64,000 bases of DNA from Corynebacterium sp. (GTDB lineage Bacteria; Actinomycetota; Actinomycetes; Mycobacteriales; Mycobacteriaceae), in contig NZ_JAUNLP010000004.1 of NCBI RefSeq assembly GCF_030532195.1, positions 1 to 64,000 of the forward strand, in the 5' to 3' direction. Of this stretch, positions 1 through 9,244 are shown piece after piece. Each line of letters starts with the position of its first letter. Within the stretch, counting starts at the first letter, position 1. A program made the translations under genes and the position numbers. Below the pieces are notes generated by a model. The model was not told the origin of the DNA, ran no database searches, and saw nothing but the letters and a program-made list of their open reading frames with translations.

Positions 1-73
1 ACTGTACTCGCCAACATCGGCCTGACACTTGACAAAAACATAGGGACACCCCCCAGACAGGCCTCCGCACCCC
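1..73. other. Flank downstream of menB, no gene seen
   Basis: This short edge segment follows the menB stop codon. I see no tRNA, terminator with a T-run or credible reading frame in it. It may hold the end of a transcription unit that continues outside the window. Confidence 0.4.
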
Positions 74-1042
74 CTAGTAATAAAACGGGAACTCTTCCCA
101 ATTCGGGTCGCGCTTTTCCAAGAACGCTTCCTTGCCCTCGACGGCCTCGTCGGTCATGTAGGCCAGGCGTGTGGCCTCGCCGGCAAAGACCTGCTGACCC
201 ATCAGGCCGTCATCAGTCAGGTTGAAAGCGAACTTCAGCATGCGCTGTGCCGTTGGGGACTTGCCGTTAATCTCACGAGCCCACTGCACAGCGGTGTCCT
301 CCAAGTCACCGTGGTCGGCGACCTCATTGACGGCACCCATGCGCTGCATGATCTCGGCGTCGTAGGTGCGGCCGAGGAAGAAAATCTCGCGGGCAAACTT
401 CTGGCCCACCTGCTTAGCCAGGTACGCCGAGCCGTAGCCGGCATCGAAAGATCCCACGTCAGCATCGGTCTGCTTGAAGCGGGCCTCCTGGCGAGAAGCC
501 AGCGTTAAGTCACACACCACATGCAGGGAGTGTCCGCCACCTGCGGCCCAACCATTGACCACGGCAATGACAACCTTCGGCATGGTGCGAATCAGGCGCT
601 GCACCTCCAGGATGTGCAGGCGACCTCCCTCGACCTTGGCGCGCGCGGTATCGACGGTGGATGCGTCCGCGGTGGCGTCGTCATGCTCGTGCGTGGTGGC
701 GTACTGGTAGCCGGAACGACCGCGAATGCGCTGGTCGCCGCCCGAGCAGAACGCCCAGCCGCCGTCCTTGGTGCTCGGGCCGTTGCCGGTCAGCAGCACC
801 ACGCCGACATCCGGAGTGCGGCGCGCGTGGTCAAGCGCGCGGTAGAGCTCATCGACGGTGTGCGGGCGGAATGCGTTGCGAACCTCCGGGCGGTCAAACG
901 CAATGCGCACAATGCCGTTCTCGCGGCCCTCGCCGACGTGGCGGTGGTAGGTGATGTCGGTCAAATCCTCAAAACCGGCAACCGTCTTCCACTGCTCGGG
1001 GCGGAACGGGTTATCGGTCGAGTACTTCGCGGTATCAGTCAT
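74..1042 (-). CDS. menB: 1,4-dihydroxy-2-naphthoyl-CoA synthase
   Basis: This crotonase-fold enzyme closes the ring of o-succinylbenzoyl-CoA to form 1,4-dihydroxy-2-naphthoyl-CoA in menaquinone synthesis. The 322-residue product has the CSGGDQ oxyanion-hole segment, the AAGGGHSLHVVCDLT stretch, the DADVGSFDAGYGS segment carrying the catalytic Asp and Ser, and the family C-terminus ending WEEFPFYY. The frame stays open well upstream, but the start at 1042 is chosen because the family N-terminus begins about here and a TATGCT -10 box lies exactly seven bases before the ATG. That spacing predicts a leaderless mRNA. The gene is divergent from menC with only 34 bp between them. Confidence 0.93.
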   Translation of the reverse strand: MTDTAKYSTDNPFRPEQWKTVAGFEDLTDITYHRHVGEGRENGIVRIAFDRPEVRNAFRPHTVDELYRALDHARRTPDVGVVLLTGNGPSTKDGGWAFCSGGDQRIRGRSGYQYATTHEHDDATADASTVDTARAKVEGGRLHILEVQRLIRTMPKVVIAVVNGWAAGGGHSLHVVCDLTLASRQEARFKQTDADVGSFDAGYGSAYLAKQVGQKFAREIFFLGRTYDAEIMQRMGAVNEVADHGDLEDTAVQWAREINGKSPTAQRMLKFAFNLTDDGLMGQQVFAGEATRLAYMTDEAVEGKEAFLEKRDPNWEEFPFYY

Positions 1043-1049
1043 GGCCTCA

Positions 1050-1055
1050 AGCATA
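1050..1055 (-). promoter_or_regulatory. -10 box of menB (leaderless)
   Basis: On the minus strand TATGCT is followed by seven bases and then the menB ATG. A transcript starting six to eight bases after this box would begin at the start codon. There is no convincing Shine-Dalgarno sequence at this start. Confidence 0.55.
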
Positions 1056-1063
1056 AAGGTCTC

Positions 1064-1069
1064 TAGCAT
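1064..1069 (+). promoter_or_regulatory. -10 box of menC (leaderless)
   Basis: TAGCAT is followed by seven bases and the ATG at 1077. It lies eight bases from the oppositely oriented menB box, so the two promoters share one short region and each -35 region must reach into or next to the other gene. Confidence 0.55.
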
Positions 1070-1076
1070 GAGGGGT

Positions 1077-2093
1077 ATGTCTGTGCCCGCTGCTTCCGAC
1101 CTTCCCATCCCACCCATCGATGACATCCTCGACCGCGCGCACGTCGTCGCGCTTCCCATGGCGGTGAAATTCCGCGGGGTCACCACGCGCGAGGCGCTCC
1201 TCATCGACGGCCCCGCCACCTGGGGAGAATTCGCGCCCTTCCTGGAGTACGACGCACCCGAAGCCGCCGCATGGCTGCGCTCGGCCATCGAATGCGCATA
1301 CGTCGGCCTGCCCACGCCCAAGCGGGAGTTTGTCGAGGTCAACGCCACCATTCCCGCAGTCGCGCCCGGGCAAGTGGCGGACGTCGTCAAGCGTTACCCA
1401 GGGTGCCGTACGTTCAAGGTCAAGGTCGCAGAGCGCGGGCAATCGCTTGACGACGACATTGCGCGCGTATCCGCCGTCCGCGCAGCTGTGGCGGAGATCT
1501 ATGGCTATGAACCTGTGGTGCGCGTGGATGCGAATCGAGGCTGGTCGGTGGAGCAGGCCATTGCTGCTGCCCGTGAGTTGGGGCCGCTGGAGTATATGGA
1601 GCAGCCGGTCGCGACTGTGGCTGAGCTCCGCCAGGTTCGTGACGCGGTGGGGGAGTTTTGCCCCGTTGCGGCTGATGAGTCGATTCGCCGGGCCGAGGAT
1701 CCTTACCTGGTTGCCCGCGAGCAGGCTGCGGACGTGGGCGTGATGAAGGTCGCGCCCCTTGGAGGTCCGCGCCGCCTGCTCCGGTTGGCCGAGGAACTGG
1801 CGATGAAGGTCACCGTGGCCAGTGCCCTGGACACGGGTATTGGCATGGCCGCCGGCTTGTACACGGCGGCGGCCCTGCCGGCCACTGACCTGCAGCCGGT
1901 GCCCAATGCTGCGGGGTTGGCCACGTCTTCGCTGTTTATCGAGGATGTCATCGAGCCGCGGCCGCTTGTTGATGGTCGCCTGCCCGTCACTAACCCAGCC
2001 CCCGACCCTGCCCGTCTAGCCGAGCTCGCAGCGCCGGGGCCGCGCCGCGATTGGTGGTTCGACCGCCTCCGCGCGGCATATGCCCATCTATAA
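1077..2093 (+). CDS. menC: o-succinylbenzoate synthase
   Basis: MenC is an enolase-superfamily enzyme that dehydrates SHCHC to o-succinylbenzoate in menaquinone synthesis. The 338-residue product shows the KxK pair (about K114 and K116), the metal ligands in VDANRGW (D141), MEQP (E165) and ADES (D190/E191), and the second catalytic Lys in GVMKVAPLGG (K214). These match the mycobacterial-type MenC. The start at 1077 is preferred over an ATG at 1068 because a -10 box sits seven bases upstream. The adjacent GGGG is too close to act as a ribosome-binding site. The gene is divergent from menB. Confidence 0.92.
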   Translation: MSVPAASDLPIPPIDDILDRAHVVALPMAVKFRGVTTREALLIDGPATWGEFAPFLEYDAPEAAAWLRSAIECAYVGLPTPKREFVEVNATIPAVAPGQVADVVKRYPGCRTFKVKVAERGQSLDDDIARVSAVRAAVAEIYGYEPVVRVDANRGWSVEQAIAAARELGPLEYMEQPVATVAELRQVRDAVGEFCPVAADESIRRAEDPYLVAREQAADVGVMKVAPLGGPRRLLRLAEELAMKVTVASALDTGIGMAAGLYTAAALPATDLQPVPNAAGLATSSLFIEDVIEPRPLVDGRLPVTNPAPDPARLAELAAPGPRRDWWFDRLRAAYAHL

Positions 2094-2180
2094 CCCCAAG
2101 AAAGTGACTAGGCTTATAGCACTTTGAGCACGAAAATCAGCCACAAACTGCCATAAACTCGGTCACTAACTTCCGGCAAG

Positions 2181-2186
2181 TAGCCT
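2181..2186 (+). promoter_or_regulatory. -10 box of menD (leaderless)
   Basis: TAGCCT is followed by seven bases and the GTG start of menD. No good Shine-Dalgarno sequence lies between the box and the start, so a leaderless transcript is inferred. Confidence 0.5.
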
Positions 2187-2193
2187 ATGGAGT

Positions 2194-3987
2194 GTGAACG
2201 ATAACCAGGACACCCCTCAAAACCGGGACACCGGTGCGGCCGACACCACCCCTCAGTCCACCCAGTCCACGCCAGCCCCATCCGCAGTAGTGGCGGGCTT
2301 GATTGTCGATGAGCTCCTGCGCCTTGGCATGGTCGATGCCGTGGTCTGCCCGGGCTCTCGCTCGGCCCCGCTGGCCCGCGCTCTGGTCCAGGCCGCTGAC
2401 GCTGCGAAGGTCCGCCTCCACGTACGTATCGATGAACGCTCCGCAGCTTTCCTCGCACTCGGCCTGGCTTCGCAAACTCGCAAGGTCACACCGGTAATTA
2501 CAACTTCCGGCACGGCCGTGGCCAACCTCGTGCCCGCCATGGTGGAAGCAACCGCGTCGGGCATCCCGCTGCTCGCACTCACTGCCGACCGCCCCGCGCA
2601 CTATCGCGGCACCGGCGCGAACCAGACCATCGTCCAGGATCGCCTATTTGCCGATGCCTCCGTCGTCGAATTCGACCTCGACGGCACCGCGCCAGTCACC
2701 ACGGCCACCGCCGTGCAGATTCGCGCCCGCATCGACCGAGTTGTCGCCGCCATGGCAACGGGTGCCGGCCACCTCAACGTCCGCTTTATTGAGCCGCTTG
2801 TGCCTGACGACGACTCCGTCGCCGACATCCCCGCGGGCCGCTCAGGCGGCGGCCCGTGGACCACGATTGCGACTGGTACCAGCGGCAATGGGGCGTCGGG
2901 AGTATCGGAGGCAGTGACAGCCACCATCGACATCAGTCGCCGCACTCTCGTGATTGCTGGCTCGAATGCGCCGCACTTGCCGGAGCTGGAGGATCTGCCG
3001 ACTATCGCAGAGCCGAATGCATATGCCCCAGCGCACCCCGTCCATCCGTTGGCGGCGGGCACGTTTGCGCAGATTCCGCCGGAGCAGATTGTGCTAGTTG
3101 GCAGGCCGACGCTGCACCGCGGAATTTCCAAGCTATTGGCCAACCCAGACATTGAGCTGACGGTGGTCTCGGAGGCCCACAACCACGGCTTTGGGGCCGA
3201 GTTCCCGGATGTTACTGCGAACGCAAGGGCCGTCGTAAAGCATGTGCAGACCGTGGGGGAGCAGGACCCGCAGTGGGCGAAGATTTGTGAGGCCGCCAGT
3301 GAGTTGGCGGTGAAGTCCGTGCGGGAGACGCTGACAGAGTCGATTGAGGCGAACGAACCGTTGACCGGTTTTCACGTCGCTGCGGCGCTGACTGACAGCT
3401 TGCGTACGGGTGACAATGTGGTGCTGGGCGCGTCGAACCCGGTACGCGACGTTTCGTACACTGGCCTGCCATTTCCAGGTGTGAACACGTATGCGGGGCG
3501 CGGTGCGGCGGGCATCGACGGCACGGTGGCGACGGCCATTGGTGTGGCGCTGGCATCGGATCGTGCGCATGCCGACGAAATCCGTCCGCCGCGCACGACT
3601 GCGCTGATGGGTGACCTCACGTTCCAGCATGACTCGGCAGCGCTGGCAATTGGCCCACTGGAGCCGAGGCCGGAAAATCTCACGATTGTGGTGGCCAATG
3701 ATGCCGGCGGCGGAATTTTCGAGACGCTGGAGGCCGGCAGTCCGGCACTGCGGGGCAGTTTTGAGCGGATTTTTGGCACGCCACAGGATGTGGACTTCGA
3801 GGGAATCTGCCAGGCATATGGCGTGGAGTACCTGCGGGTCGATCGCCTGCCGGATTTGCTAGCCCAGTTGCACCCGGACACGGATGTCGACGGCATTCGC
3901 GTCATTGAGGTGACTACCACGCGCACCACGCGTAGGCAGCTGCATCAGAAACTGGCCTACAATGCGGAGATTGATACGAATAGCTAA
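2194..3987 (+). CDS. menD: SEPHCHC synthase (MenD)
   Basis: MenD is the thiamine-diphosphate enzyme that joins isochorismate and 2-oxoglutarate to give SEPHCHC, an early committed step to menaquinone. The 597-residue product has a polar, low-complexity N-terminal tail of about 30 residues, then the VCPGSRSAPLA start of the PYR domain. The GDLTFQHD (about 473-480) and NDAGGGIF (about 502-509) segments of the ThDP/Mg2+-binding PP domain follow. It starts with GTG at 2194, placed by the -10 box seven bases upstream. A DUF3592 gene follows after 17 bases, as in mycobacteria. Confidence 0.94.
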   Translation: MNDNQDTPQNRDTGAADTTPQSTQSTPAPSAVVAGLIVDELLRLGMVDAVVCPGSRSAPLARALVQAADAAKVRLHVRIDERSAAFLALGLASQTRKVTPVITTSGTAVANLVPAMVEATASGIPLLALTADRPAHYRGTGANQTIVQDRLFADASVVEFDLDGTAPVTTATAVQIRARIDRVVAAMATGAGHLNVRFIEPLVPDDDSVADIPAGRSGGGPWTTIATGTSGNGASGVSEAVTATIDISRRTLVIAGSNAPHLPELEDLPTIAEPNAYAPAHPVHPLAAGTFAQIPPEQIVLVGRPTLHRGISKLLANPDIELTVVSEAHNHGFGAEFPDVTANARAVVKHVQTVGEQDPQWAKICEAASELAVKSVRETLTESIEANEPLTGFHVAAALTDSLRTGDNVVLGASNPVRDVSYTGLPFPGVNTYAGRGAAGIDGTVATAIGVALASDRAHADEIRPPRTTALMGDLTFQHDSAALAIGPLEPRPENLTIVVANDAGGGIFETLEAGSPALRGSFERIFGTPQDVDFEGICQAYGVEYLRVDRLPDLLAQLHPDTDVDGIRVIEVTTTRTTRRQLHQKLAYNAEIDTNS

Positions 3988-4004
3988 AGGAGGTCGCGAC
4001 CGCC

Positions 4005-4496
4005 ATGCAGTGGAAGACTGCCCTGGCCAATTGGCCGCGCCTTGCTCGCCAAGTGCTGCTGTTCGTGCTGATTTGCCTGATGCTGTCGTGCATGGCCATA
4101 GTGGCTGGCTGCTTTATCAATGACCGCTCGATTGAGTCGAACATGGGCGAATCGGTTGCCGATGTGCGCTCGGTGGAGCTGCTGCGCACCACGGTCGACT
4201 TTGTCGATGAAAATGGTGATTTCCAGTCGCCGCCAACCGGTCTTCTCTATCCCGTGGGCCTGGAAGAGGGTCAGCGTGTCCGGGTGGAATATGACCGCAC
4301 GGACCCCGATGTGGTGCGCGTTGCCGGGCGCAAATGGACGCTGTCCATCATCCCGGCGGCGAGTATTGCGGTGGTAGCGCTTATTGTTGCAGCTCCGCTG
4401 TGGTGGCTCACGGTGCGCGCAACCCGGCGTTTACAAAGAGATTCCCAAAAGGTAAACGAAGGGTCACCTTCGCTTTCCGACGGGATGGAAAGCTAG
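4005..4496 (+). CDS. DUF3592 membrane protein
   Basis: This is a 163-residue protein of unknown function with a hydrophobic segment near residues 13-37, a soluble middle part and a second hydrophobic segment near residues 108-130. This is the DUF3592 layout, two membrane helices around an extracytoplasmic domain. A strong ribosome-binding site (AAAGGAGG) precedes the ATG, in contrast to the leaderless menD before it, so the two are probably co-transcribed. The homologue lies in the same place between menD and the mannosyltransferase gene in Mycobacterium tuberculosis (Rv0556). Confidence 0.8.
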   Translation: MQWKTALANWPRLARQVLLFVLICLMLSCMAIVAGCFINDRSIESNMGESVADVRSVELLRTTVDFVDENGDFQSPPTGLLYPVGLEEGQRVRVEYDRTDPDVVRVAGRKWTLSIIPAASIAVVALIVAAPLWWLTVRATRRLQRDSQKVNEGSPSLSDGMES

Positions 4497-4500
4497 CACC

Positions 4501-5742
4501 ATGCGCGTTGCCATCATTGCCGAAAGCTTCTTGCCCAACATCAATGGAGTAACAAACTCAGTGCTGCGGGTGCTTGAGCACTTAGAACGTGAGGGGCATG
4601 AGGCGCTCGTTATCGCGCCGGGCGCACGTGATTGGCAGGAAGAAGCCGAGTCCTACTGTGGCTTCCGCATTGAGCGTGTTCCCACTGTGATGGTTCCCCT
4701 GATTGATTCGCTGCCGATTGGTGTGCCCAACCGCAGGGTGGCGGCAGCACTGACCAAATTTAAGCCGGACATTGTGCACCTGGCCTCACCATTTGTGCTG
4801 GGTGGCGCGGGCGCGCTGACCGCCAAGGCGCTGGGGATTCCGGCAGTGGCGATTTATCAAACTGATGTCGCAGGTTTTGCCAAGAACTACAAGTTGGCCG
4901 GTCTTTCACATGCTGCCTGGACGTGGACGCGCATTATGCACAACTCGTGCGCTCGAACTCTGGCACCTTCTTCGCCGACTATTGAGGATCTGCGGAGTCA
5001 CAAGATTCGCAACATCTACCGCTGGGGCCGCGGCGTGGATGCGGTGCGTTTTTCTCCGGAAAAGCGCAGCAACGAACTGCGTAGGCAGTGGAGCCCGGAG
5101 GGCAAGCCAATTGTCGGCTATGTCGGCAGGCTGGCAGCGGAGAAGTCAGTTGAGCGTCTGGCGGCACTGAATCATCGGGATGATATTCAGGTGGTCATCG
5201 TCGGTGACGGCCCAGAGATGCCAATGCTCAAGCAAAGGATGCCGCAGGCAGTCTTCACCGGTCAGCTGACCGGTGAAGACCTGGCACAGGCCTTCGCCAG
5301 CCTGGATGTCTTTGTCCACACCGGTGATTTTGAAACCTTCTGCCAGGCCGTCCAGGAAGCTCATGCCTCCGGTGTGCCGGCGATTGCCCCGAACGCGGGC
5401 GGTCCACGCGACCTGGTGACCAACGGTGTCAATGGCTACTTGCTGGAGCCGAAGACATTTATGCGTGACCTCTCGGAGGCCGTGGATAAGCTGCTGCTGG
5501 TTGATGATGTCCTGGCCCGCAAGCAGCTGCGCAACCGTTGCCGCGACACCGTGTCGGAGCGCACATGGGAGGCGTTGTGCGCGGACTTGGTTCGCCACTA
5601 TGAAGAAATCACGGGTATCTCTGCGAAAGACTCAGGTAAGGACACGGCCAGGGCTGTGGCCAAGGATAAGACGGGCCGGGACGCAGCACCCGGAACTGCC
5701 GATGCGGCAGCGGCTTCTTCACACCACAGGTCGGTCGCGTAA
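4501..5742 (+). CDS. mgtA: GDP-mannose-dependent alpha-mannosyltransferase (MgtA type)
   Basis: This is a GT-B fold family 4 glycosyltransferase of 413 residues. In Corynebacterium the MgtA/Rv0557-type enzyme adds mannose to a glucuronosyl-diacylglycerol anchor in lipomannan-like glycolipid synthesis. Visible signs are the N-terminal [13 protein letters not shown] segment, the [15 protein letters not shown] nucleotide-sugar site and the E-x7-E type region [17 protein letters not shown]. The last 35 or so residues are a polar, Ala/Lys-rich tail that looks disordered. It follows the DUF3592 gene by 4 bp, and its stop overlaps the menG -10 box. The exact acceptor is inferred from synteny. Confidence 0.88.
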   Translation: MRVAIIAESFLPNINGVTNSVLRVLEHLEREGHEALVIAPGARDWQEEAESYCGFRIERVPTVMVPLIDSLPIGVPNRRVAAALTKFKPDIVHLASPFVLGGAGALTAKALGIPAVAIYQTDVAGFAKNYKLAGLSHAAWTWTRIMHNSCARTLAPSSPTIEDLRSHKIRNIYRWGRGVDAVRFSPEKRSNELRRQWSPEGKPIVGYVGRLAAEKSVERLAALNHRDDIQVVIVGDGPEMPMLKQRMPQAVFTGQLTGEDLAQAFASLDVFVHTGDFETFCQAVQEAHASGVPAIAPNAGGPRDLVTNGVNGYLLEPKTFMRDLSEAVDKLLLVDDVLARKQLRNRCRDTVSERTWEALCADLVRHYEEITGISAKDSGKDTARAVAKDKTGRDAAPGTADAAAASSHHRSVA

Positions 5743-5745
5743 CCT
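5740..5745 (+). promoter_or_regulatory. -10 box of menG (leaderless)
   Basis: TAACCT starts with the TAA stop codon of mgtA and is followed by seven bases and the GTG start of menG. AGAGG lies within that gap but only two bases from the GTG, too close for normal ribosome binding. Confidence 0.45.
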
Positions 5746-5752
5746 AGAGGTC

Positions 5753-6445
5753 GTGTCTAGGGCTGATTTAACGAAGAATCCCAGCGATGTCGCGACCATG
5801 TTCGACGGTGTGGGGAAGAATTACGACATCACGAATACCGTGCTCACTGGCGGTATTGACCACTATTGGCGCATTCGTACGGCCAAGCGTTTGAACTTGC
5901 AGCCCGGTCAGAAAGTGCTGGACCTGGCCGCTGGTACCGCTGTTTCGACCGTGGAGCTGGCCAAGTCCGGGGCCTATGTTGTCGCCTGTGATTTCTCCCG
6001 CGGCATGCTCAAGGCCGGCGGTCACCGCGATGTCCCGAAGGTCTGCGGCGATGGCATGAAACTGCCGTTCGCGGACAACACCTTCGATGCCGTGACCATC
6101 AGCTTTGGTCTGCGCAATATCGTGGATTACAAGGCCGGTCTCGCTGAGATGGCCCGCGTGACCAAGCCAGGCGGTCAGCTCACCGTGTGTGAGTTCTCCA
6201 CTCCGGTCGTGCCGGTATTCCGCACGTTCTACAAGGAATACCTGATGCGTGCGCTGCCGCAGATTGCCAAGGTCGTCTCCTCCAACCCGGAGGCCTACGT
6301 TTACCTGGCCGAATCCATTCGCGCGTGGCCCGATCAGCCACAGCTCGCCGCCGACATCAACGCCTCGGGTTGGGAGGATGCCGGCTGGCAGAACCTCACC
6401 TTCGGCATCGCAGCGCTGCACTCGGCTACGAAGCCGGCGCAGTAG
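5753..6445 (+). CDS. menG: Demethylmenaquinone methyltransferase
   Basis: This UbiE/MenG-family SAM-dependent enzyme makes the last C-methylation, demethylmenaquinone to menaquinone. The 230-residue product has the N-terminal [16 protein letters not shown] motif, the SAM-binding [11 protein letters not shown] (about residues 56-66), [17 protein letters not shown] and the family segment [16 protein letters not shown]. The frame is open far upstream through mgtA, but homology begins only at the GTG at 5753, which also has the -10 box at the leaderless distance. It lies 10 bp downstream of mgtA. Confidence 0.93.
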   Translation: MSRADLTKNPSDVATMFDGVGKNYDITNTVLTGGIDHYWRIRTAKRLNLQPGQKVLDLAAGTAVSTVELAKSGAYVVACDFSRGMLKAGGHRDVPKVCGDGMKLPFADNTFDAVTISFGLRNIVDYKAGLAEMARVTKPGGQLTVCEFSTPVVPVFRTFYKEYLMRALPQIAKVVSSNPEAYVYLAESIRAWPDQPQLAADINASGWEDAGWQNLTFGIAALHSATKPAQ

Positions 6446-6497
6446 GGCTCAGCACTGAGCGCCAGCACGCTCAACGCCCGCGCACCAGCACAGGCAC

Positions 6498-7853
6498 CTA
6501 CTGCCAGGGCCCCCGGCCAAACAGCGCGTCGCTACGCAGCGCCGTGCGCCCAGCAGCGCGCCACAGTCGCGCTACCACATCGCGGTCTTCCTCGGTGATC
6601 AAGTTGCCCATGAGTCGCGCCGCCACCGCCATAATCTGGCTGCCCCACGGCGCACCAATGGTCAGTGGTCCCACAGTCGGCAGGAAGCTCGGGTAGGTCA
6701 GCGTCAGCGCCAATTTGCGAGCCAGCGAGAAACCCGTGCCGTAATGTTCCCGCAACATCGCAGGCCAGGCATGCGTCAGCCCATCGCGGCCTGCACCTAC
6801 CGCACCAATCAGCTCCACGGCCAGGCGTGCCGACTCCATCCCATAATCAATCCCCTCACCATTGAGCGGATTGACCAGGCACGCCGCATCGCCGAGCAAC
6901 GCCCAATTCGGCCCCGCCACATTCGACACCGCGCCACCCATCGGCAGCAGCGCCGACGTCACGTGCTTCGGCTCGCTCATCTGCCACTCATCGCGCACCT
7001 GTCCGTGGTACTCGCGCAGCAGCTTCTTCACGTTGGTACGCGCAGGGCGTGACGACGTCGCCAGCGCCCCACATCCCACGTTCGCACGGCCATCACCCAG
7101 CGGGAAGATCCAGCCATAACCGGGATGAGCATGCCCATCCGAGCCGCGCAACTCCAAGTGCGAGTGAATCCAATCGTCCGCCACGTCCTCGGAGGCAAAG
7201 TCCACATACGACCGCGCCGCCACGCCAAAGACATGCTCGCGATGCCACGCACGCCCCAGCTGCTTGCCGACGACACTTCGGACGCCATCGGCCACGAGCA
7301 ACCAACGCGTGGAAATGCGCTGGACCTTACCATCGCGGTCACGCACCTCAACAGCGCGAACGCCATAGCCACGTGTGCCGCCCGAGCCACCCAGCGCGCC
7401 CTGAATAACTCGCAGAGCAGGCACCCCATCAAAAACCTTGGCACCGGCATCGGCAGCGGCATTGAGCAAGAACGTATCCAGCTCGGTGCGTGGCATGGCC
7501 GAACCAGCTGCGGGGAATACCGATTCATTGCCTTCTGGCCAGGGTGCCGTGATGGAGCCGCCGAAGCCGTGGAGCTTGAGTCCACGGTTGCGGTTGCGGC
7601 GCAACAGATCGTCGTCAAGCCCTATGCGCCGCAGCTCTGCGATGGCGCGCGGAGTCAGCCCGTCGCCACACGTTTTGTCGCGTGGGAAGCGTTGGGAGTC
7701 CACGACCGTAACGTCGTAGCCCGCGCGGGCGGCGTGAATTGCTGCGGCAGATCCAGTGGGGCCACCGCCGATGATTAACACATCGGTACTGGTTGGCAAG
7801 GCGGTGGAGCCGTCGAACGTGGGGGATACTCGCGAAATCGGGCTTGAGGTCAT
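6498..7853 (-). CDS. menJ: Menaquinone reductase (geranylgeranyl reductase family flavoprotein)
   Basis: The 451-residue FAD protein has the N-terminal dinucleotide fold GGGPTGSAAA (residues 29-38), the FPRDKTCGDGLTPRA segment and the second FAD motif LLGDAACLVNPLNGEGIDYGM. This is the geranylgeranyl-reductase family. Its M. tuberculosis counterpart at the same position, Rv0561c (MenJ), saturates one isoprene unit of the menaquinone side chain. It is convergent with menG and divergent from the polyprenyl synthase gene, which fits a role in quinone tailoring. Substrate assignment rests on synteny. Confidence 0.87.
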   Translation of the reverse strand: MTSSPISRVSPTFDGSTALPTSTDVLIIGGGPTGSAAAIHAARAGYDVTVVDSQRFPRDKTCGDGLTPRAIAELRRIGLDDDLLRRNRNRGLKLHGFGGSITAPWPEGNESVFPAAGSAMPRTELDTFLLNAAADAGAKVFDGVPALRVIQGALGGSGGTRGYGVRAVEVRDRDGKVQRISTRWLLVADGVRSVVGKQLGRAWHREHVFGVAARSYVDFASEDVADDWIHSHLELRGSDGHAHPGYGWIFPLGDGRANVGCGALATSSRPARTNVKKLLREYHGQVRDEWQMSEPKHVTSALLPMGGAVSNVAGPNWALLGDAACLVNPLNGEGIDYGMESARLAVELIGAVGAGRDGLTHAWPAMLREHYGTGFSLARKLALTLTYPSFLPTVGPLTIGAPWGSQIMAVAARLMGNLITEEDRDVVARLWRAAGRTALRSDALFGRGPWQ

Positions 7854-7859
7854 TGCCCC

Positions 7860-7865
7860 AGCGTA
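7860..7865 (-). promoter_or_regulatory. -10 box of menJ (near-leaderless)
   Basis: On the minus strand TACGCT is followed by six bases and the menJ ATG. The spacing is one base shorter than at the other leaderless starts in this window. Confidence 0.35.
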
Positions 7866-7971
7866 TAACGACGTTGACAGAAATATGGGAACTGGTCTGC
7901 TAGCAACTATGCTCGTAAGGTAGTTTATTTAGCAGTTTCTTATCTTTAATCGTCAGTTAGGCAGGACTCGA

Positions 7972-9024
7972 ATGCGAACTGGAGACTACTCCGGACTCAG
8001 TTCCGGAAGTGCTCAGGGCACTGGTGAGAAGACCGCCGGTTCCTACTTCGTTGATGAGGCGCTGGAAGCAACAATCACCGAGGGAATGCGCAAAAGCGAG
8101 GATCTCTTACTCTCCGAGTTGGGCAAGGGTGAAGATTTCCTGGTGGAGCGGGTTTCGCACCTAGCTCAGGCCGGTGGTAAGCGCTTCCGTCCAATGTTCA
8201 CCATGCTCTCAGCGCAATTCGGGCAAAACCCGCAGGATAGCAAGGTTGTTACCGCAGCGACTGTGCTGGAGATGACGCATCTGGCAACGCTCTATCACGA
8301 TGATGTGATGGATGAGGCCGATAAGCGTCGCGGTGTCGCGTCCGCCAACGCCCGGTGGGACAACACGGTGGCTATTCTGGCGGGTGATTACCTCTTCGCA
8401 ACCGCTTCGCGCCTGCTGGCGGAGTTGGGTTCGCACACGGTATCGCACTTCGCGGAGACCTTTGGTGTGCTGGTGACGGGGCAGATGCGTGAGTGTCTCA
8501 ATGACCTCGACCTGCCCATTGAGGAGCGCATTGAGCGCTACCTGACAGTCATCGCGGAAAAGACCGGTGTGCTCATCGCGTCTGCCGGCTACCTCGGTGC
8601 CTACCACGCCGGTGCGCCAGCGGAGATTGCCAGCGCGCTACGCCGCTACGGCGAACTTATCGGCATCATCTTCCAGATTGTCGACGACATCATCGACATC
8701 TCCTCCAACACCGACCAGTCCGGCAAGACACCAGGCACCGACCTGCGCGAGGGCGTCTTCACGCTCCCAGTGCTCTACGCGCTGCAGGAGGAGAGCCCCG
8801 CCGCCGAACGACTCCGCGAGATTCTGGTCGGCCCAGTCTCCGATGATGCGCTTGTCGACGAAGCTCTCGAGCTCCTGGCCCAAACTGCCGGAGTTGACCG
8901 TGCGATGGACAAGGTTAAAGAACTGCTGGAAGAGTCCGATCGCGTGATTGCCGAGCTTCCGGAGTGCGCGGCTAAGGAGTCCCTGCGCCACGTTGCTCGT
9001 TACACCATTGAGCGTGTGGGGTAG
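7972..9024 (+). CDS. grcC1: Long-chain trans-polyprenyl diphosphate synthase
   Basis: This is a trans-prenyltransferase that chains isopentenyl diphosphate units, probably to supply the menaquinone side chain. The 350-residue product has GGKRFRP (about 68-74), the first aspartate-rich motif DDVMD (110-114) with the following RRG, GQMRECL, and the second motif DDIID (about 237-241). The ATG at 7972 has an AGGCAGGA-like ribosome-binding site. A -10-like TATGCT near 7908 would give a leader of about 60 bases. It is divergent from menJ, the same arrangement as Rv0561c-Rv0562. Product chain length cannot be read from the sequence. Confidence 0.88.
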   Translation: MRTGDYSGLSSGSAQGTGEKTAGSYFVDEALEATITEGMRKSEDLLLSELGKGEDFLVERVSHLAQAGGKRFRPMFTMLSAQFGQNPQDSKVVTAATVLEMTHLATLYHDDVMDEADKRRGVASANARWDNTVAILAGDYLFATASRLLAELGSHTVSHFAETFGVLVTGQMRECLNDLDLPIEERIERYLTVIAEKTGVLIASAGYLGAYHAGAPAEIASALRRYGELIGIIFQIVDDIIDISSNTDQSGKTPGTDLREGVFTLPVLYALQEESPAAERLREILVGPVSDDALVDEALELLAQTAGVDRAMDKVKELLEESDRVIAELPECAAKESLRHVARYTIERVG

Positions 9025-9117
9025 TTGACCGCCCAATAAAATACTTTGCTGACCTGCCGATTTGTGTAAATGTTGAAGCAGTGTGTAGCATTCCATTCGC
9101 ACCGTTTAAGAGTGCAC

Positions 9118-9199
9118 GCCAGATTGCCCGAGCGGCCAAAGGGAGCGGATTGTAAATCCGTCGGCATTGCCTTCGTTGGTTCGAATCCATCATCTGGCA
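9118..9199 (+). tRNA. tRNA-Tyr (GTA)
   Basis: The acceptor stem GCCAGAT pairs with ATCTGGC at the 3' end, with discriminator A. The anticodon loop TTGTAAA gives anticodon GTA. A long variable arm (class II) fits tRNA-Tyr. The CCA end is not encoded. Confidence 0.95.
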
Positions 9200-9206
9200 C
9201 AAAGTA

Positions 9207-9244
9207 ATCACCGCGAGAGATTGTCTCTCGCGGTGATTTTTTTA
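9207..9244 (+). terminator. Intrinsic terminator after tRNA-Tyr
   Basis: A perfect 13-bp stem (ATCACCGCGAGAG with its complement) with a short loop is followed by a run of seven T. It ends the transcript carrying tRNA-Tyr. Confidence 0.9.

Noticed and set aside
3231-3242. CGTCGTAAAGCA inside menD (and the same at 30487 in the NCS1 gene) as true copies of the repeat
   Set aside because: Both lie in coding sequence as Val-Val-Lys-His and may be chance; they were not counted among the exact copies.
5426-5752. Upstream extension of the menG frame through the mgtA gene
   Set aside because: It overlaps mgtA coding sequence in another frame and has no homology; menG family similarity begins at 5753.
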